The position numbers were made by a program, and so were the translations under genes. From Arabidopsis thaliana (lineage: Eukaryota > Streptophyta > Magnoliopsida > Brassicales > Brassicaceae): a stretch of DNA of 64,000 nt. The stretch covers positions 3,720,101 to 3,784,100 of the forward strand of contig NC_003074.8 of the NCBI RefSeq assembly GCF_000001735.4, given 5' to 3'. Below are positions 51,107 through 64,000 of this stretch, one piece after another (within the stretch, counting starts at the first letter, position 1; the number at the start of each line of letters is the position of its first letter). The notes under the pieces are model-generated. The model did no database searches. It was not told the DNA's origin and was given only the letters and a program-made list of their open reading frames with translations.

Positions 51107-52179
51107 AGAAAAATGGGGTAGCTTGCTCTATGGTATGGTCGTATGAAAAAAAAAAAAAAAAACATGTCGGTTATCACTTTTCAAGATGTTTCGTTTTTTT
51201 CTTTTGTTTTTCTTTCAATTTGCAAGATGTTTTTCATATAGAGTGTCTGTAAATATCCATTGCACTCGTCTCTCTACAAAGGTGAAGGTCTACAAGACTA
51301 TACAACGTTGTTATTATTTATCTTCTTCTTCTTTATATCAATCATCCTTAATTACATTTCAGTTGTCTTCATTTTCTCAAAGTGATGATGATGAAATCGA
51401 TATATATGCTTATTGTCTGGTCATGGATATTTATTTCCAGTGTGTTGTTTTATATGGACTATTATTGCCGTAGACCTTAACTTCAGCGATGTTTCGAATG
51501 TACATCGTGTACAATAAACATTTTCATTCGTCGAGATGTTATCATATGTTTTTTTGTATGATCATTGTTGAGAAAGACAATGCTATTATTTCATGGGGGT
51601 ACCCTACTACCAGGTAAACATAGCTTGATTAAGCATATTCCTACATATTTATTTGGCTCTTCCTTAACAGGCCCTTTTTAAAACAAACACGTCCTTATGT
51701 GATCATAGTTATGGAAGTGTTGGGCTGAGTTTAGAACAATCAGAGTTTTAAATCCAACAAAAATGAAGAAAATGCTAGGGAAATTTAAAATTGCTATCGA
51801 GGTTTTCTTTCTATGTGGTTTGTTTGATTGTATATATTTCGGTTCTGACTTTGTTTTTGTATTTTTTTTTTTCTTTTGTACAAGCTAGAGATAACTGGTT
51901 TTAACATATGGTTCAATCTTGATTTGGATAATTTCATTTGGTTTGGTTCATTTCTCATATGAAAATAAACATTATGATTTTAGTATATATGAAGCTTAAA
52001 TTTGACAAGTTTATAACTGAGTTATAATTGTAAGTTGACTGTGGACTAATGCATTATCTAATTAAATTGTACACTTACCAAAATTGCTTATCTTCAATTC
52101 TTTCCTAACTAGTTGAAATCTGTTTCTATATATCTCTCATTTCAACGTTTTGTTTTAGGTACAAAGAACTCTTCCAGAG

Positions 52180-52221
52180 ATGAACTTCTCATATCTAGAA
52201 AAAAACCTCAATGAGGTTTGA
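52180..52221 (+). other. Upstream ORF overlapping the Grx-DEP-DUF547 start
   Basis: ATG at 52180 opens a 13-codon frame (MNFSYLEKNLNEV) that ends at TGA 52219-52221, overlapping the main start codon at 52211 in another frame. If the transcript begins upstream, it should reduce initiation at 52211. Whether the transcript includes it is not known from sequence. Confidence 0.45.
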
Positions 52222-54787
52222 GGAAAGTAAAAACAATTGTCAAAATCCGAGAAAATCTGAGAAAGTAACAAACGGCAAAAGTTACACTATCTCTTCGGAT
52301 ATTGTTTCACCTCCATATTCAAATTCAAATCCCATCAGTGATCACGTACATCCCGCCACACCCATTCCTGAAGCCGTCTCTCAAAGTCCGATGAAAGAAA
52401 TCTCAATCGATGATCCTTATCTCCCACCACATCCTCAGCTACCGAAACTTGAACCGCCACGTGGCCGTCGTGTCTCTTTAGAAGAATTATTGCATCCGAA
52501 AGAGAAATTCACCGGCGATTTGATGAAATTCATACGCCAAAGCGGGAACGCGATTTCGAAACGCATCTCGGTTTTGCTAGAGAACGACGATGACGACGAC
52601 TCGATCGATGACGTGACCGAGTTCAAAATCTCTGGAGTGAAAGTTCTCGTGAAGATGAAAAACGAAGAAGAAATCAAAGGTCGTATAACTTTCTTCTCCA
52701 GATCTAACTGCCGAGATTCAACCGCCGTCAGATTGTTTCTCCGGGAACGAGGATTTGATTTCTCGGAGATCAACATCGACGTGTATTCGTCAAGAGAGAA
52801 AGAGCTGGTTGAAAGAACAGGGAGTTCTCAAGTTCCTCAGATTTTCTTCAACGAGAAACACTTCGGAGGATTAATGGCGTTGAATTCTCTGAGAAACAGT
52901 GGTGAATTTGATCGGAGGGTTAAGGAGTTTTTGAAGGAGAAGTGTTGCGGCGATGCACCGTTGCCGGTGATGTATGGATTCGACGAAGAGAGTAATAATA
53001 AGGATGTTGTTGTTGTTGTTGATGAGATGATGAGATTCGTTAGGGTTTTGAGACAGAAGCTACCGATTAAGGATCGTTTGATGAAGATGAAGATTGTTAA
53101 GAACTGTTTCTCCGGCGCCGAGATGGTCGAGATTCTCATTGATTACTTGGATTGCGGGAGGAAGAAGGTACGTGTGATATTCAAAACTTATGATCCTGTG
53201 TTACGCACCTATGTTAACTTTACGTAGACGTTGACCACGTTTGTCTCAAATTAATATTATTAGATTAATTCAAATCTTAAAAGATTTTCTTTCCAATGGA
53301 TAATTTGATTGACCAATTAATTCTATTTATTTTTGGTTAATTTAGTTTTTATTTTTTGGCACCATATTCAAATATCAAGTAATTAGATTTATATTTTCGG
53401 TTATTATGCAGGCTGTTGAAATAGGCAAGAGGTTAGCCGAGAAACACTTTATCCACCATGTCTTTGGGTACGTACATATATATAAATCGTGTCCTTTTTT
53501 TCTTTGGTTTACATAATTGAATATTCTTGATTTAGTGAAATGTTCATAAACTGTATGTTTGTTGAATAGAGAGAACGAGTTTGAAGATGGAAATCATTAC
53601 TACCGTTTCCTAGAGCACGAGCCGTTTGTTTCAAAATGTTACAATTTTAGAGGTTCTACCAACGACATGGAGCCCCAAAGTGCAGCCATTGTTGGGCAGA
53701 AGCTATTCAAAATCATGACAGCTATTCTCGAGTCTTATTCTTCCAATGACCACACTAGTGTTGATTACATGAGAATCAGCCAGAGTGAAGAATTCCGAAG
53801 GTAGAATTTGGACTCAAGAGTGCTTAAACGGATTTTAGTCTAGGAATGCTTACTTTAGTTCTATCGACATTAATTTGGTTATGCTTTAATTGTGTATAAA
53901 CGAAGGTACTTGAATTTGGCTCAAGACTTCCACCGTTTGAATCTTGTGGAACTCTCAACGGAAGAGAAGTTAGCATTTTTTTTGAATTTGTACAACGCAA
54001 TGGTGATTCATGCTTTGATCAGTATCGGACGTCCCGAGGGGTTGATCGCAAGAAGGTCATTCTTTACGGATTTTCAGTATGTTGTAGGAGGCTACTCTTA
54101 TTCACTTAGCTCCATCCGAAATGACATCCTTCGTCGCGGTCGAAAACCCTCTTATCCATTTATCAGGCCACCTTTTAATAACGGCAAGACACGGCATGAG
54201 GTAATTTTAGCGTTCCATGTTTGTTTGTATTTTACTCATATCGGTGATTTTCGGATTATCCTATAGTTTTAATTCTATGGTTTAATGTCAGCTTGGTCTT
54301 CTAAAACTGAATCCATTAGTACATTTTGGCTTATGCGATGGGACCAAATCAAGTCCTGTGGTGAGGTTTTTCACACCGCAAGGAGTCGAAGCTGAGCTCA
54401 AACGAGCAGCTAGAGAGTTTTTTCAAAATGGTGGAATTGAGGTTGTCTTGGACAAGAGGACCATACATCTATCAAGAATCATCAAGTGGTAATCAATTCT
54501 CTTTACAATAATGTCTACATTGAAATTTATAAATAGTGAGACCTAATGAGACTTATATGAGTCATTTTGGTTATTAGTCTAATGAGCTAAGAAAGGATAT
54601 ACATTGATGTGTATATGTTTGTTGCGGTAGGTACAAAGAGGATTTCAGTGAAGAGAAGAAAATGTTGAAGTGGATAATGGGTTATATAGATTCAAATGAT
54701 GCAGGTCTTTTAACCCATCTGCTTGGTGATGGAGGTGGTTCTTTTAACATCGTTTACCAAGATTATGATTGGTCTACCAACAATTGA
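52211..54787 (+). CDS. Glutaredoxin-DEP-DUF547 fusion protein
   Basis: Six exons, 52211-53167, 53412-53467, 53570-53800, 53906-54200, 54292-54488 and 54631-54787, give 630 residues. After a disordered head, a glutaredoxin domain covers about 155-235 (GRITFFSRSNCRDSTAVRLF, SQVPQIFF, GG), with the monothiol-type active site CRDS. A DEP domain follows (about 275-385; KNCFSGAEMVEILIDYL, AEKHFIHHVFG, YYRFLEHEP). The C-terminal third is DUF547 (about 440-570; LNLYNAMVIHALI, YSLSSIRNDIL, HFGLCDGTKSSP), a plant domain related to Ternary-complex MIP1 proteins. Redox sensing at a membrane is plausible from the combination, not shown. Recognised as AT3G11920. Confidence 0.9.
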
Positions 54788-56270
54788 AATTTAACAACAA
54801 CTCTTCTTTTTGGTGGTATATTGACATTAAACTATTGGTCCATAAATTTTATGTTAAAAGTCATCTATTTGTTATTCATGAGATTTATTCATGAATCACA
54901 GGTATAGTACTACTATCTGAATCCCGGATTTTGGATCTTTACTCTATAAGAATCGAAGACAATAGATGATGAAAGAAAACTTAATTACTACTATTCACTA
55001 TTTTAAAGACAAACAAATTCAAATTAATATGCATATATAGAATCGTACGCCTTTGGTGTGTTCCTAATATACACACAACTTATTATTTGGAACAAAAAAA
55101 AAAATAATCATTTAACTAAAATACTATCCGGATAATGTCATATATATGAATTATCATTCATCTATGAATATATGTCAATTTATTCTTACGTGGTTGAAGT
55201 AGAAGCCTCTTCTTTTTGGAGAAATGAGTAGAAGCTTTTTATGTTATCATAACATCATCGTCTTACTTTTCTCCTTTTCTTTCTTTTTCTTCACATTTTT
55301 ACTTTCTTTGGTATCGAAACCTTAAACTTTCAAGCTAATTCCGAGAAATGAAATTTTATACTAAAAACGTCCATGATTCAAGATTATTACAAGAAAAATT
55401 GACATGAATTATCGTTTTGCTCTGGTAACAAAATCACTACGTACTTAAAGCAAATTTGAAATATCATTTCTGTCTTCTGATGACAATAAGTTAACGGTTT
55501 GGTAGAACTTTTTGTAGGGAAACTTGTGAAGATAGAGTTAGCTTTTAGATGCAGGTAACGTATAAACTTATTTGAACGGTTAGATTGAGAAACGAACAAA
55601 ATACATTGGATGCAATATCTTCCTTTGTACTTTGCAAGTGTTGTATATAAAGAAAAAAAAAGTGTTGTATATAAGTAACTCATATTCTGATATTCCCCAC
55701 TTCCATTTCTTATAAACAACATAATTTGAGTATAATCTTCATTTTAATTATATATCAAACAATAGAACCTTAAGTTTTTGATTATAATCTCTGCCTAATC
55801 GGCAGCTAAACTCATATAACCCATTGTTTAGCCCAGTTATATAACTTTGGAAGTTGCATAATCAGCTTAACTATTTTCTACTACAAAAAACTAAACATTT
55901 TTCTTTTTGAGCTCATCAAATTCAACTAAAATTGTCTCTCAGCTTCTTTTTTCCCTTTTCCTTTATAGTGAGTGGCGTTTTAAAACTAAAAGCAAACGGA
56001 TCAAGATAGAGAAAGCCACGATCAAAGCAAAACCATAAGCAAACAAACACCAAACCACTAAAAGAATACCGCACACAACTTCTTTCTATCACATGAATCT
56101 CCTTTTAACAAATAAAATAATAATAAAGTAAGGATTATGCATATCTTATTGCACGTGGCCGGTGCCCTTTGAGACGTATCACCCTCTACATGCAATATAA
56201 AAAGCATTGCAAATGAACCAAAGTTTGATCACATCCATCACTTATAACTAAAAACACAAATCAAGATAAA
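54788..56270. other. Intergenic: USP gene promoter
   Basis: About 1.5 kb AT-rich. The last 130 bases carry the promoter of the universal stress protein gene. No other gene seen; the 111-codon minus frame at 55387-55722 has no gene-like features. Confidence 0.5.
56152..56203 (+). promoter_or_regulatory. USP gene promoter: G-box and TATA box
   Basis: CACGTG at 56152-56157 and TATAAAAA at 56196-56203 lie 119 and 75 bases before the start codon at 56271. A G-box next to the TATA box fits a stress- or ABA-responsive gene. Confidence 0.6.
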
Positions 56271-57293
56271 ATGGCGGAAGAGCAAGCAGCGACGGCAATG
56301 GAAACATCGGCGGTGGAGAAGCAGCCAGAGACGACGACAGAGGCTGAAGCACCAAGTTTGACGACGAAGAGGATGGTGGTTGCGATTGATGAGAGCGACT
56401 CGAGCTTCTACGCTCTCCAATGGGTCATTGACCATTTCTCTAATCTTTTATTGACCACAGCGGCAGCTGAGGCGGAAAGTGGAATGCTCACGGTGATTCA
56501 TGTGCAGTCCCCTTTCAATCACTTTGCTGCCTTTCCGGCTGGACCGGGCGGCGCCACAGGTCTCGTCCATTAACCTCTCTTTTTTCTTTTCTTTTTTAAG
56601 TATCGAATTTTAATTGAAATAACATCTTAATATAATCATAGTAGATATTTTCTTCCTTCATACACCCTACTCCCTAGTAGCATCTTTTATATCTAATTTA
56701 TAGTATTAGTCGGAAAGAATAAGTAGATTTAAAGAATAAAAAAAGTTTTGTTTACTTTATAGGTATAGAAATGTTATTGTGTATGACTTGGTTTTGTGAA
56801 CGGTTGTAGCAGCAGTGTACGCATCTTCATCAATGATAGAGTCAGTGAAAAAGGCACAACAAGAGACCTCTGCTGCCCTTCTCTCTCGCGCTCTCCAAAT
56901 GTGCCGAGCCAAGCAGGTCCGATTCTATAACACATGTCCTAAAGACATTACACTAATTATTGGACATGAAACGCGATTAAAACATATTGTGTGATGGATG
57001 TGCAGATACGTACTGAAACTCTAGTGCTAGAAGGCGAGGCGAAGGAGATGATTTGTGAGGCGGTGGAGAAAATGCACGTTGATCTTCTCGTTGTGGGTAG
57101 TCGTGGCCTTGGCAAGATCAAAAGGTATTGTATCATTAATAACTTCTTCTTATATATAAATTTGAGCGCTTATTATTTTGTTTGCTTTGTGCGTTTCGGA
57201 AGAGCGTTTCTTGGGAGCGTTAGCGATTACTGCGCTCATCACGCCAACTGCCCCATCCTTATTGTCAAGCCACCTAAGGAGATGACTAAGTAA
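56271..57293 (+). CDS. Universal stress protein (UspA-like)
   Basis: Four exons, 56271-56559, 56810-56916, 57006-57124 and 57203-57293, give 201 residues. A disordered Glu/Thr-rich head of about 33 residues precedes a single USP domain. The domain starts at RMVVAIDESDSSFYALQWVI, includes LTVIHVQSP, and ends in the ATP-binding signature G-x2-G-x9-G-S (GSRGLGKIKRAFLGS) followed by HANCPILIV. The full signature puts it in the ATP-binding class of USPs. Plant USPs respond to drought, hypoxia, heat and other stress. Exons 1 and 3 stay open past their donors, so alternative 5' splice sites are possible. Recognised as AT3G11930. Confidence 0.92.
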
Positions 57294-58074
57294 TATGGAG
57301 CTGTTTACATGTTTGGGTTATTAGTACGAATTTTATAATGAGTGTGCCATAATTTACCTAAAAAAGAAAAAAAAGAAAAAAAGAGTGTTGTATGTACGTG
57401 TGTTTGACTTGGATAATTAGTGACATTTTAAGCAAATGTGTATTTGGAAAAGTGATGTCAATGAAATATGAATATGGGTCGAATAAAGAAGCGAAGATCT
57501 GTAGACTGTTGCTTCTCTGCATCTGTTGTTGTATTCCCGATCATATTGTTGTATGTTTATAATTTATTAAAAGCAAATTGTCTTCCTAATTTTGAATCTT
57601 TGTTAATCGAATCCCAACTTTCGAACGAATAAAGGAACTGATTAATTGCGATTGATAACATGGAACACATAAAGAAGTCGTGTCTTAAACTATAAACAAG
57701 AGATAAGAAAGACATACTGTATATGACATCAGAAATAAAAGCTTCGTCAATCATTTACCATATTGAGAACAATGCAAATGGTCTAAGACAATTTCAGAAA
57801 ACGAGCTTGATTACCAGATAATAGAAACTTAGAACTAATAGCGAACTCTTTAAATTTCTAGCTTCAGGTGGCCTAGATAAGTTCAAAAATTGACAATAAA
57901 CTGATGCGAAACAGCTTAAAGCATCAAAAATTTATCTATTCAAAGTAGTTCAGACGAAATAAACTTCATAAAACAAAAGAGCAAACATCTGAGATACATA
58001 TTTCAATCTAAATGAAGATAAAACATTAAACTCATTGATACGAGATTGTAACGCACAGGGCAAAGGGAAAATCC
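57294..58074. other. Intergenic between convergent genes
   Basis: 3' flanks of the USP gene and RPS5A. No gene seen. Confidence 0.5.
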
Positions 58075-59490
<1,416 letters not shown>

Positions 59491-59940
59491 ATTTCTTTAT
59501 CCAGTAAAGAACCGGTTTAACAGGTTCCCTGGTTTATACGTGGTTTTAGCCGGTTAACTTACGGAATATTATTTTTATCTTAAGTTACACAAATTACATC
59601 ATTAATAGTAAAACAAAATTTTATGGTGCAATTTAAGTTTTTATGATGAGTGAAATTCGAATAATATACAAATATTTTACTGTTTAGGTTTCCCTAAACC
59701 TACTTTTAGATATGTAAATTAAACATTTTTTTTTTTTTGGTTAGAACCAAGTCAGTGATCATAGAACTCAAAAAGCTGGTGTTTCAATTGGTACAAGCAT
59801 TTTTATTGCAAGATATAAAAATTCAGAAGGACATATCCTTGATGTATGTACATGAAGGAACCGATTTTGACTCCAAGCTACAAAGAAGAAGAAGAATGAT
59901 ATACAAAGAAAACTGCATATCCTCACCATGAAATTGAAAG
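59491..59940. other. Intergenic: RPS5A upstream and HST 3' flank
   Basis: 450 bases of AT-rich sequence; the HST stop codon is at 59941. No gene seen. Confidence 0.5.
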
Positions 59941-62780
59941 CTAGAGGAAGGGGAATAACAGATACTCTGCGTAGAAGAGATTCCATATAAACCGATAATA
60001 TCCTGAGATAGCTTCCTGCAATAATCAAATGTTTCTACACTCCGTTAGATATACACTCCATTGATGTTCCGTGATAACGAGTTTATGTTTGTACAAAAGT
60101 ATTTTACCTTGGTGTAGTTTGCTTTTTCTAGTACCCATGTCTACCAAAGATCAACAACAAAGATATTAGAGATTAATGAATTTGGCAGTGTCAAATGCAG
60201 AAACTAAAGCATATAGTTATGAAGTTCTTGTGCATTATCTCAAAAGTATGTAAGAGATATAAGAGTATCTCATAATGCTTTACCTGGAAAATTAAGCCTG
60301 AAGCCAAGATCACATGTGCAGGAATCATCAAGCTACCTCTAAAAACCTGTTCATTGTTAAAGGATAAGAGGGTTGGTCTTTTCAAAGCTGCATACTGAGG
60401 AAAGTAACAATATCGCAACAAAAATAAATTGGTGGCGATAGTTTATCAAGCTTCTACATGCAGTAATGGTGTTCGTGCTTTAATTAACCGAAATAGTTAA
60501 GACGGAAATAGATGAATTCACCTGAGGCATGTAGAAAGCTAGTGATATGGCTGAAACATAATTTACTAGCAGAAGTCCAGAACCGAGGAATGCAATGTTT
60601 CTCACTCCAAGTTTTGTTGCCAGGGTTGATATTTGGAACCTATTCAAGATCAATCAAAGGCATGATTAACTAAACATGCTTGAACAAACACATAAAGACA
60701 ATATATCAAACGGAGCTGGTTAAACATTGTCTTTGACTGTCAAATGGATTGAGCCAAAGAGCGGAAAGAAAATGGTTATGCGTGCAGTTACTTACTTTCG
60801 ATCTCCTTCAACATCAGGAAGGTCCTTTGTAATAGCAATGACCAGTGCAAACAGTGTCACAAAAGATGTGATGAACGCCACAGGTGCACTGCAAATAGCG
60901 AATCAAAAGTTGAGTAATATATCTACTCACGATTATGGGGAGCTCCTACAGTTCCTCTCTCATTGTGAGTACAAAGTTTGACTAATTTGCTGAAATCAAA
61001 CAACAATTGGTCCCTCACATATATTAAAACTCTATCCATACAAGTATGCAAAGTCCATCCTATTATTACGACCTGTTTATTAAGTTTTGTGCATTTGACT
61101 ACCAACCTCCACTGAAATGGAAGTCCAAGAGCAGCTCTTGTAGCATGGTACACACCAAAGTTAAGAAGGAAACCTCGTACCTGATAAGAAATGTCAATAC
61201 AGAATTATGTTATTAAAAGTTCCCAAGCCACGAAAAATATCACATAAGGTGATAGTTGTATATTGATTAAGAAGCATAAAACAGCATTTACCGTGGCAAT
61301 AATAAGAAATGCTGCAACTGGGAATCTTTTCATTCTGAGGGGTGGAACAGAATAGATGGTTCCCAGAAAAAGGCCAAGAGAGTATAGGCTTGTAATGAAT
61401 GGACCAAAGTTAAATCCGACAACTAAAAGCCCTGCTATCGCAAAAAATATCACTAACAACCAAGCAGACTGCACTGATAGATCTCCTGCTGCTATTGGCA
61501 AGTATGGTTTGTTCACTCTGCAAAACAAATAATTCAAATTCAAACCAAAATAACACATCAAGATGCTCCAAAAGCTTGAACTTAAGAAATGAATAATATA
61601 TGAGTAGACCGGTAATATTTTCAAGAAGCAAACAATAAAGAATCTAATAACAGTTCCAAGATAACAAAATTTTGTAGATGCACATCAGTGAAGAGTTTTG
61701 ACAATTAGCTTAAGATCATTTAACATGTTAGGAACATGCTACTTCATAGTGATGTTAGATTAAATAATAATAGTGACCAATGTACATCTGCATCTAATAG
61801 TGCTGCATACTTGTCGATTCCAATGTCGTAGATCTGATTGATGCCGACTATATAACCATTCCCACAAATAAGAGCAAGAAGACCTGAAAGTGCCTTTAGT
61901 ACAAGACTCCATTTGATCAAATGAGTGTTCTCTATCAAAGCTCTTGTCACCAAGGCACTGCCATTAAAATTACAGTCAAGATAAATGAGAGCAGAAACTA
62001 TCAAGTTCTTCATAAATAAATATGCAACAAAAATACTGACGTGGATCCTAAAGCTGTTCCGCGGATTGTATGGGGTCTAAGAAATCTCCAGCAAGCATTT
62101 TGGAACCGGGCAATTCTATCCAGCACTGGATCATCAGACTCAGCAGCACCAACCTGAGAACATGCCTGGTAGTATCTACTTTTGTGAGTGCCATTACAAA
62201 ACGCACAAACACTCTAAATAAAACTGAATAATAGAATTACATGAGAACTGAGCAAATCTTAGAGAAGTAAGATAAGATGTTGTTTAAGAGAATAAAAATT
62301 TCCAGATTCTATAACAAACATTCACCATTTCCAATCCTAGTAATCTTATTGGACCTCAATAATCCCTTAAAGAAAACATTTTCCTAATTGGAGCAAATCG
62401 ATGGCCAAAAGATTTGAACTTTATGAGCTGCCCAGTTTCAGATAAAGTATTAAGTATACCAAGATTTGATCTTTAGGAATCTCATAGTTCACATAAACAC
62501 ATCTTGACTTAAAAGTCAAAGCAACGGCTAATATGCTTTGTCAACGAAAGAGAAACCTAGAATGAAACCATACCCGGATTGAGATTTTTCTATAATTGGT
62601 TGAAACAAATTTGGACCGCATTCTTGAAGTTGATAAGCTCGTGAAGCGAACATCTCGAGGGAGGCTTATAAACTTCCCAGCTAAATGCACAGAAGGACGA
62701 TGATGATGAGAAGCTGCTAAGAAACGAGGCGCCAGAGACGAGAACCGAACACGCGGTGATTGTGAGATCGAGAGCTCCAT
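59941..62780 (-). CDS. HST: Homogentisate solanesyltransferase HST (PDS2)
   Basis: Ten exons on the minus strand, 62574-62780, 62041-62165, 61811-61957, 61292-61517, 61107-61180, 60796-60888, 60522-60639, 60284-60346, 60108-60140 and 59941-60015, give 386 residues. The N-terminal 69 residues (exon 1) are Ser/Arg-rich and act as a plastid transit peptide. The UbiA prenyltransferase core carries the two Asp-rich motifs [10 protein letters not shown] and KDLPDVEGD and about nine membrane segments. HST joins solanesyl diphosphate to homogentisate in the plastid envelope, with decarboxylation, the first committed step of plastoquinone-9 synthesis. Loss (pds2) blocks carotenoid desaturation and gives albino plants. 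Upstream in-frame ATG at 62798 would add six residues; I prefer 62780. Confidence 0.96.
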
Positions 62781-63172
62781 TGATGCCACTAGCCACACAA
62801 AAACTCTTTGCTCTGCTTACTTTCGTTTGCACAACGAAATTTGTTTGACTTGTGTTTGTGTCCAATCCTCTTTCCGGTTCGGAAGAAGAATATACATAGA
62901 CCAAACCCGGTTAATTAATAAATTAATTTTTTTTTGGGTGAGATCTTGATTCCGGTTTGAAAAGCTTAATCAGAATTGGACACATAGGACAATCATAATG
63001 AATTGATGAATTACGGCAAAAAACCAATCAATTGATTAAGCAATACAAAATTGGATACATTTGATGACTCAAATATTTTCAGACAGACAAAAGAAACAAT
63101 CTTTGGTTAAATGAAAAGAAAACATACACTCCATGCTAGCTTCAAGAGTTTGAACTGTCTCAACAAAAGATG
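62781..63172. other. Intergenic: HST promoter and 3' flank of last gene
   Basis: About 390 bases. HST leader and promoter in the lower part; 3' flank of the minus-strand gene in the upper part. Nothing else seen. Confidence 0.5.
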
Positions 63173-63979
63173 TTAAGACATATGGGGTACGGTTTCAGCT
63201 TGCACCGTAGAAAAACCTTGAGAGCTCTTTGACAGTGCTTCAGCTTCATCCGAAGCACGAGCCCTAGAGTTCATAGTCTCTTCATCCTTCTCTGTCTCCA
63301 TGACTATTCTCGATGGAGCTTCGGTTTCTGTTTCAGTTGATTTCTTTGTCTCTTCATCCCCCTCTTTGTCCATGACTATTCTTGATGGAGCTTCGGTTTT
63401 GGTTTCAGTCGATTTCTTTGTCTCTTCATCAATCATTTCATTGGCTTCAATCTCTAAACCTCTGATTGTTTCATATGTTCTTGTGTCTTTTGTCTCTACA
63501 CTATCCTCCTCCTCTCTAGCCTCATCCATGACCACAACTTCTGGAGCTTTGGTTTCGGTTCTCTCTGATAAATCATCTGCAGAGTTGTTGTCTCCTTCTT
63601 TGATGAACTCGCCTATTTCTAAAAGCTTCTGCGCTTTTAATTCGCCTTCTTCATTAACATTGTCTGCTATCTCAGCTTCTGAAACTTTCTTTGCAGCTTC
63701 TTTCACCATTGCAGCATCTACTTCTTTTGAAACCAATTTATCTTCCGGAGCTTCTCTCGCGGTTTGCTCCAATGTAACAGCTTTTAAGTTACTCGTCTCT
63801 GGTTTTTCTTTAATCTCAGCTTCTTCTAAGGCTTTCTTTTCTGTATTTTCAGGTTTATCGGATTCCGAGTCAGTAACAATCTTTGGTTTGATTTCTAAAG
63901 GCCCCAGCTTTCCATCAATTTCCTTGACCAGATTTGTTAGTGATCTTGCATTACGAGCTTCAGATAACCTAGTAGACAA
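63173..63979 (-). CDS. C-terminal exon of an acidic Glu/Lys-rich protein
   Basis: The gene continues beyond the window. The acceptor atgttgcag before 63979 starts a last exon of 268 codons ending at 63173. It begins with LSTRLSEARNARSLTNLVKEIDGKLG, which may be the end of a folded region, then becomes a low-complexity acidic tail rich in Glu, Lys, Thr and Ala. Two near-identical 24-residue repeats (around EAPSRIVM, 72-base period, 63299-63440) are visible. I do not recognise a function. By position this is AT3G11950, annotated as a TRAF-like protein, but no TRAF domain lies in this part. Confidence 0.75.
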   Translation of the reverse strand: MSTRLSEARNARSLTNLVKEIDGKLGPLEIKPKIVTDSESDKPENTEKKALEEAEIKEKPETSNLKAVTLEQTAREAPEDKLVSKEVDAAMVKEAAKKVSEAEIADNVNEEGELKAQKLLEIGEFIKEGDNNSADDLSERTETKAPEVVVMDEAREEEDSVETKDTRTYETIRGLEIEANEMIDEETKKSTETKTEAPSRIVMDKEGDEETKKSTETETEAPSRIVMETEKDEETMNSRARASDEAEALSKSSQGFSTVQAETVPHMS

Positions 63980-64000
63980 CTGCAACATACCACAAAAAGT

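Larger units (their letters stand above)
50191..52210. other. Divergent promoter region of UBP13 and the Grx-DEP-DUF547 gene
   Basis: 2 kb AT-rich. Contains two G-boxes near the UBP13 end, a strong hairpin (50997-51106) and the leader of the plus-strand gene with an overlapping upstream ORF. The 95-codon frame at 51186-51473 looks random. Confidence 0.5.

Noticed and set aside
51186-51473. 95-codon plus-strand frame with hydrophobic start
   Set aside because: Low-complexity Phe/Ser/Tyr composition from T-rich DNA, no splice or promoter context and no recognisable family.
55387-55722. 111-codon minus-strand frame in the USP upstream region
   Set aside because: Random-looking composition, no family, lies within AT-rich intergenic DNA.

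Overview
The window looks like nuclear DNA of a Brassicaceae plant. It is AT-rich intergenic DNA with GT-AG introns, telo-box promoters and many plant-specific gene families. Several reconstructed proteins match Arabidopsis thaliana proteins I recognise, with the lengths I remember (SYP121/PEN1 346 aa, CCT7 557, ANT1 432, UBP13 1115, RPS5A 207, HST 386). I therefore read it as A. thaliana chromosome 3, roughly AT3G11760 to AT3G11950. Locus names are from memory and were not searched. Exons were assembled by hand from frame continuity and splice sites.

Layout. 1-11 kb: the 3' end of an NT-C2-type protein gene, a degenerate RNase H-like gene, a frameshifted glutaredoxin-like gene, an ML-domain (MD-2-related) secreted protein, an Expp1-like secreted protein, a multispan membrane protein and the immune syntaxin SYP121/PEN1. 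11.6-21 kb: a small secreted eight-cysteine protein, the chaperonin subunit CCT7, the U-box ligase PUB24 and a GTD-binding (DUF593) coiled-coil protein. 21-37.5 kb: a gene-poor, rearranged segment. It holds decayed duplicates of a TMEM214-like gene and of a SAM-domain gene, an LTR-like insertion, a foldback element and tandem repeats. It also holds IRE1C, an IRE1 without the lumenal sensor, plus the intact TMEM214-like and SAM-domain genes. 38-64 kb is gene-dense again: the amino-acid transporter ANT1, the 32-exon deubiquitinase UBP13, a glutaredoxin-DEP-DUF547 protein, a universal stress protein, RPS5A, homogentisate solanesyltransferase HST and the 3' exon of an acidic Glu/Lys-rich protein.

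Most genes are independent housekeeping, secretory or stress genes. Several act in defence or proteostasis (SYP121, PUB24, IRE1C, UBP13), but nothing shows that they form an operon-like or co-regulated cluster. I found no clearly new biological system. The most interesting items are the duplicated and decayed 21-37 kb block, the HRD-to-HRN change in IRE1C, an apparent one-base frameshift in the glutaredoxin-like gene, and two inverted-repeat elements.
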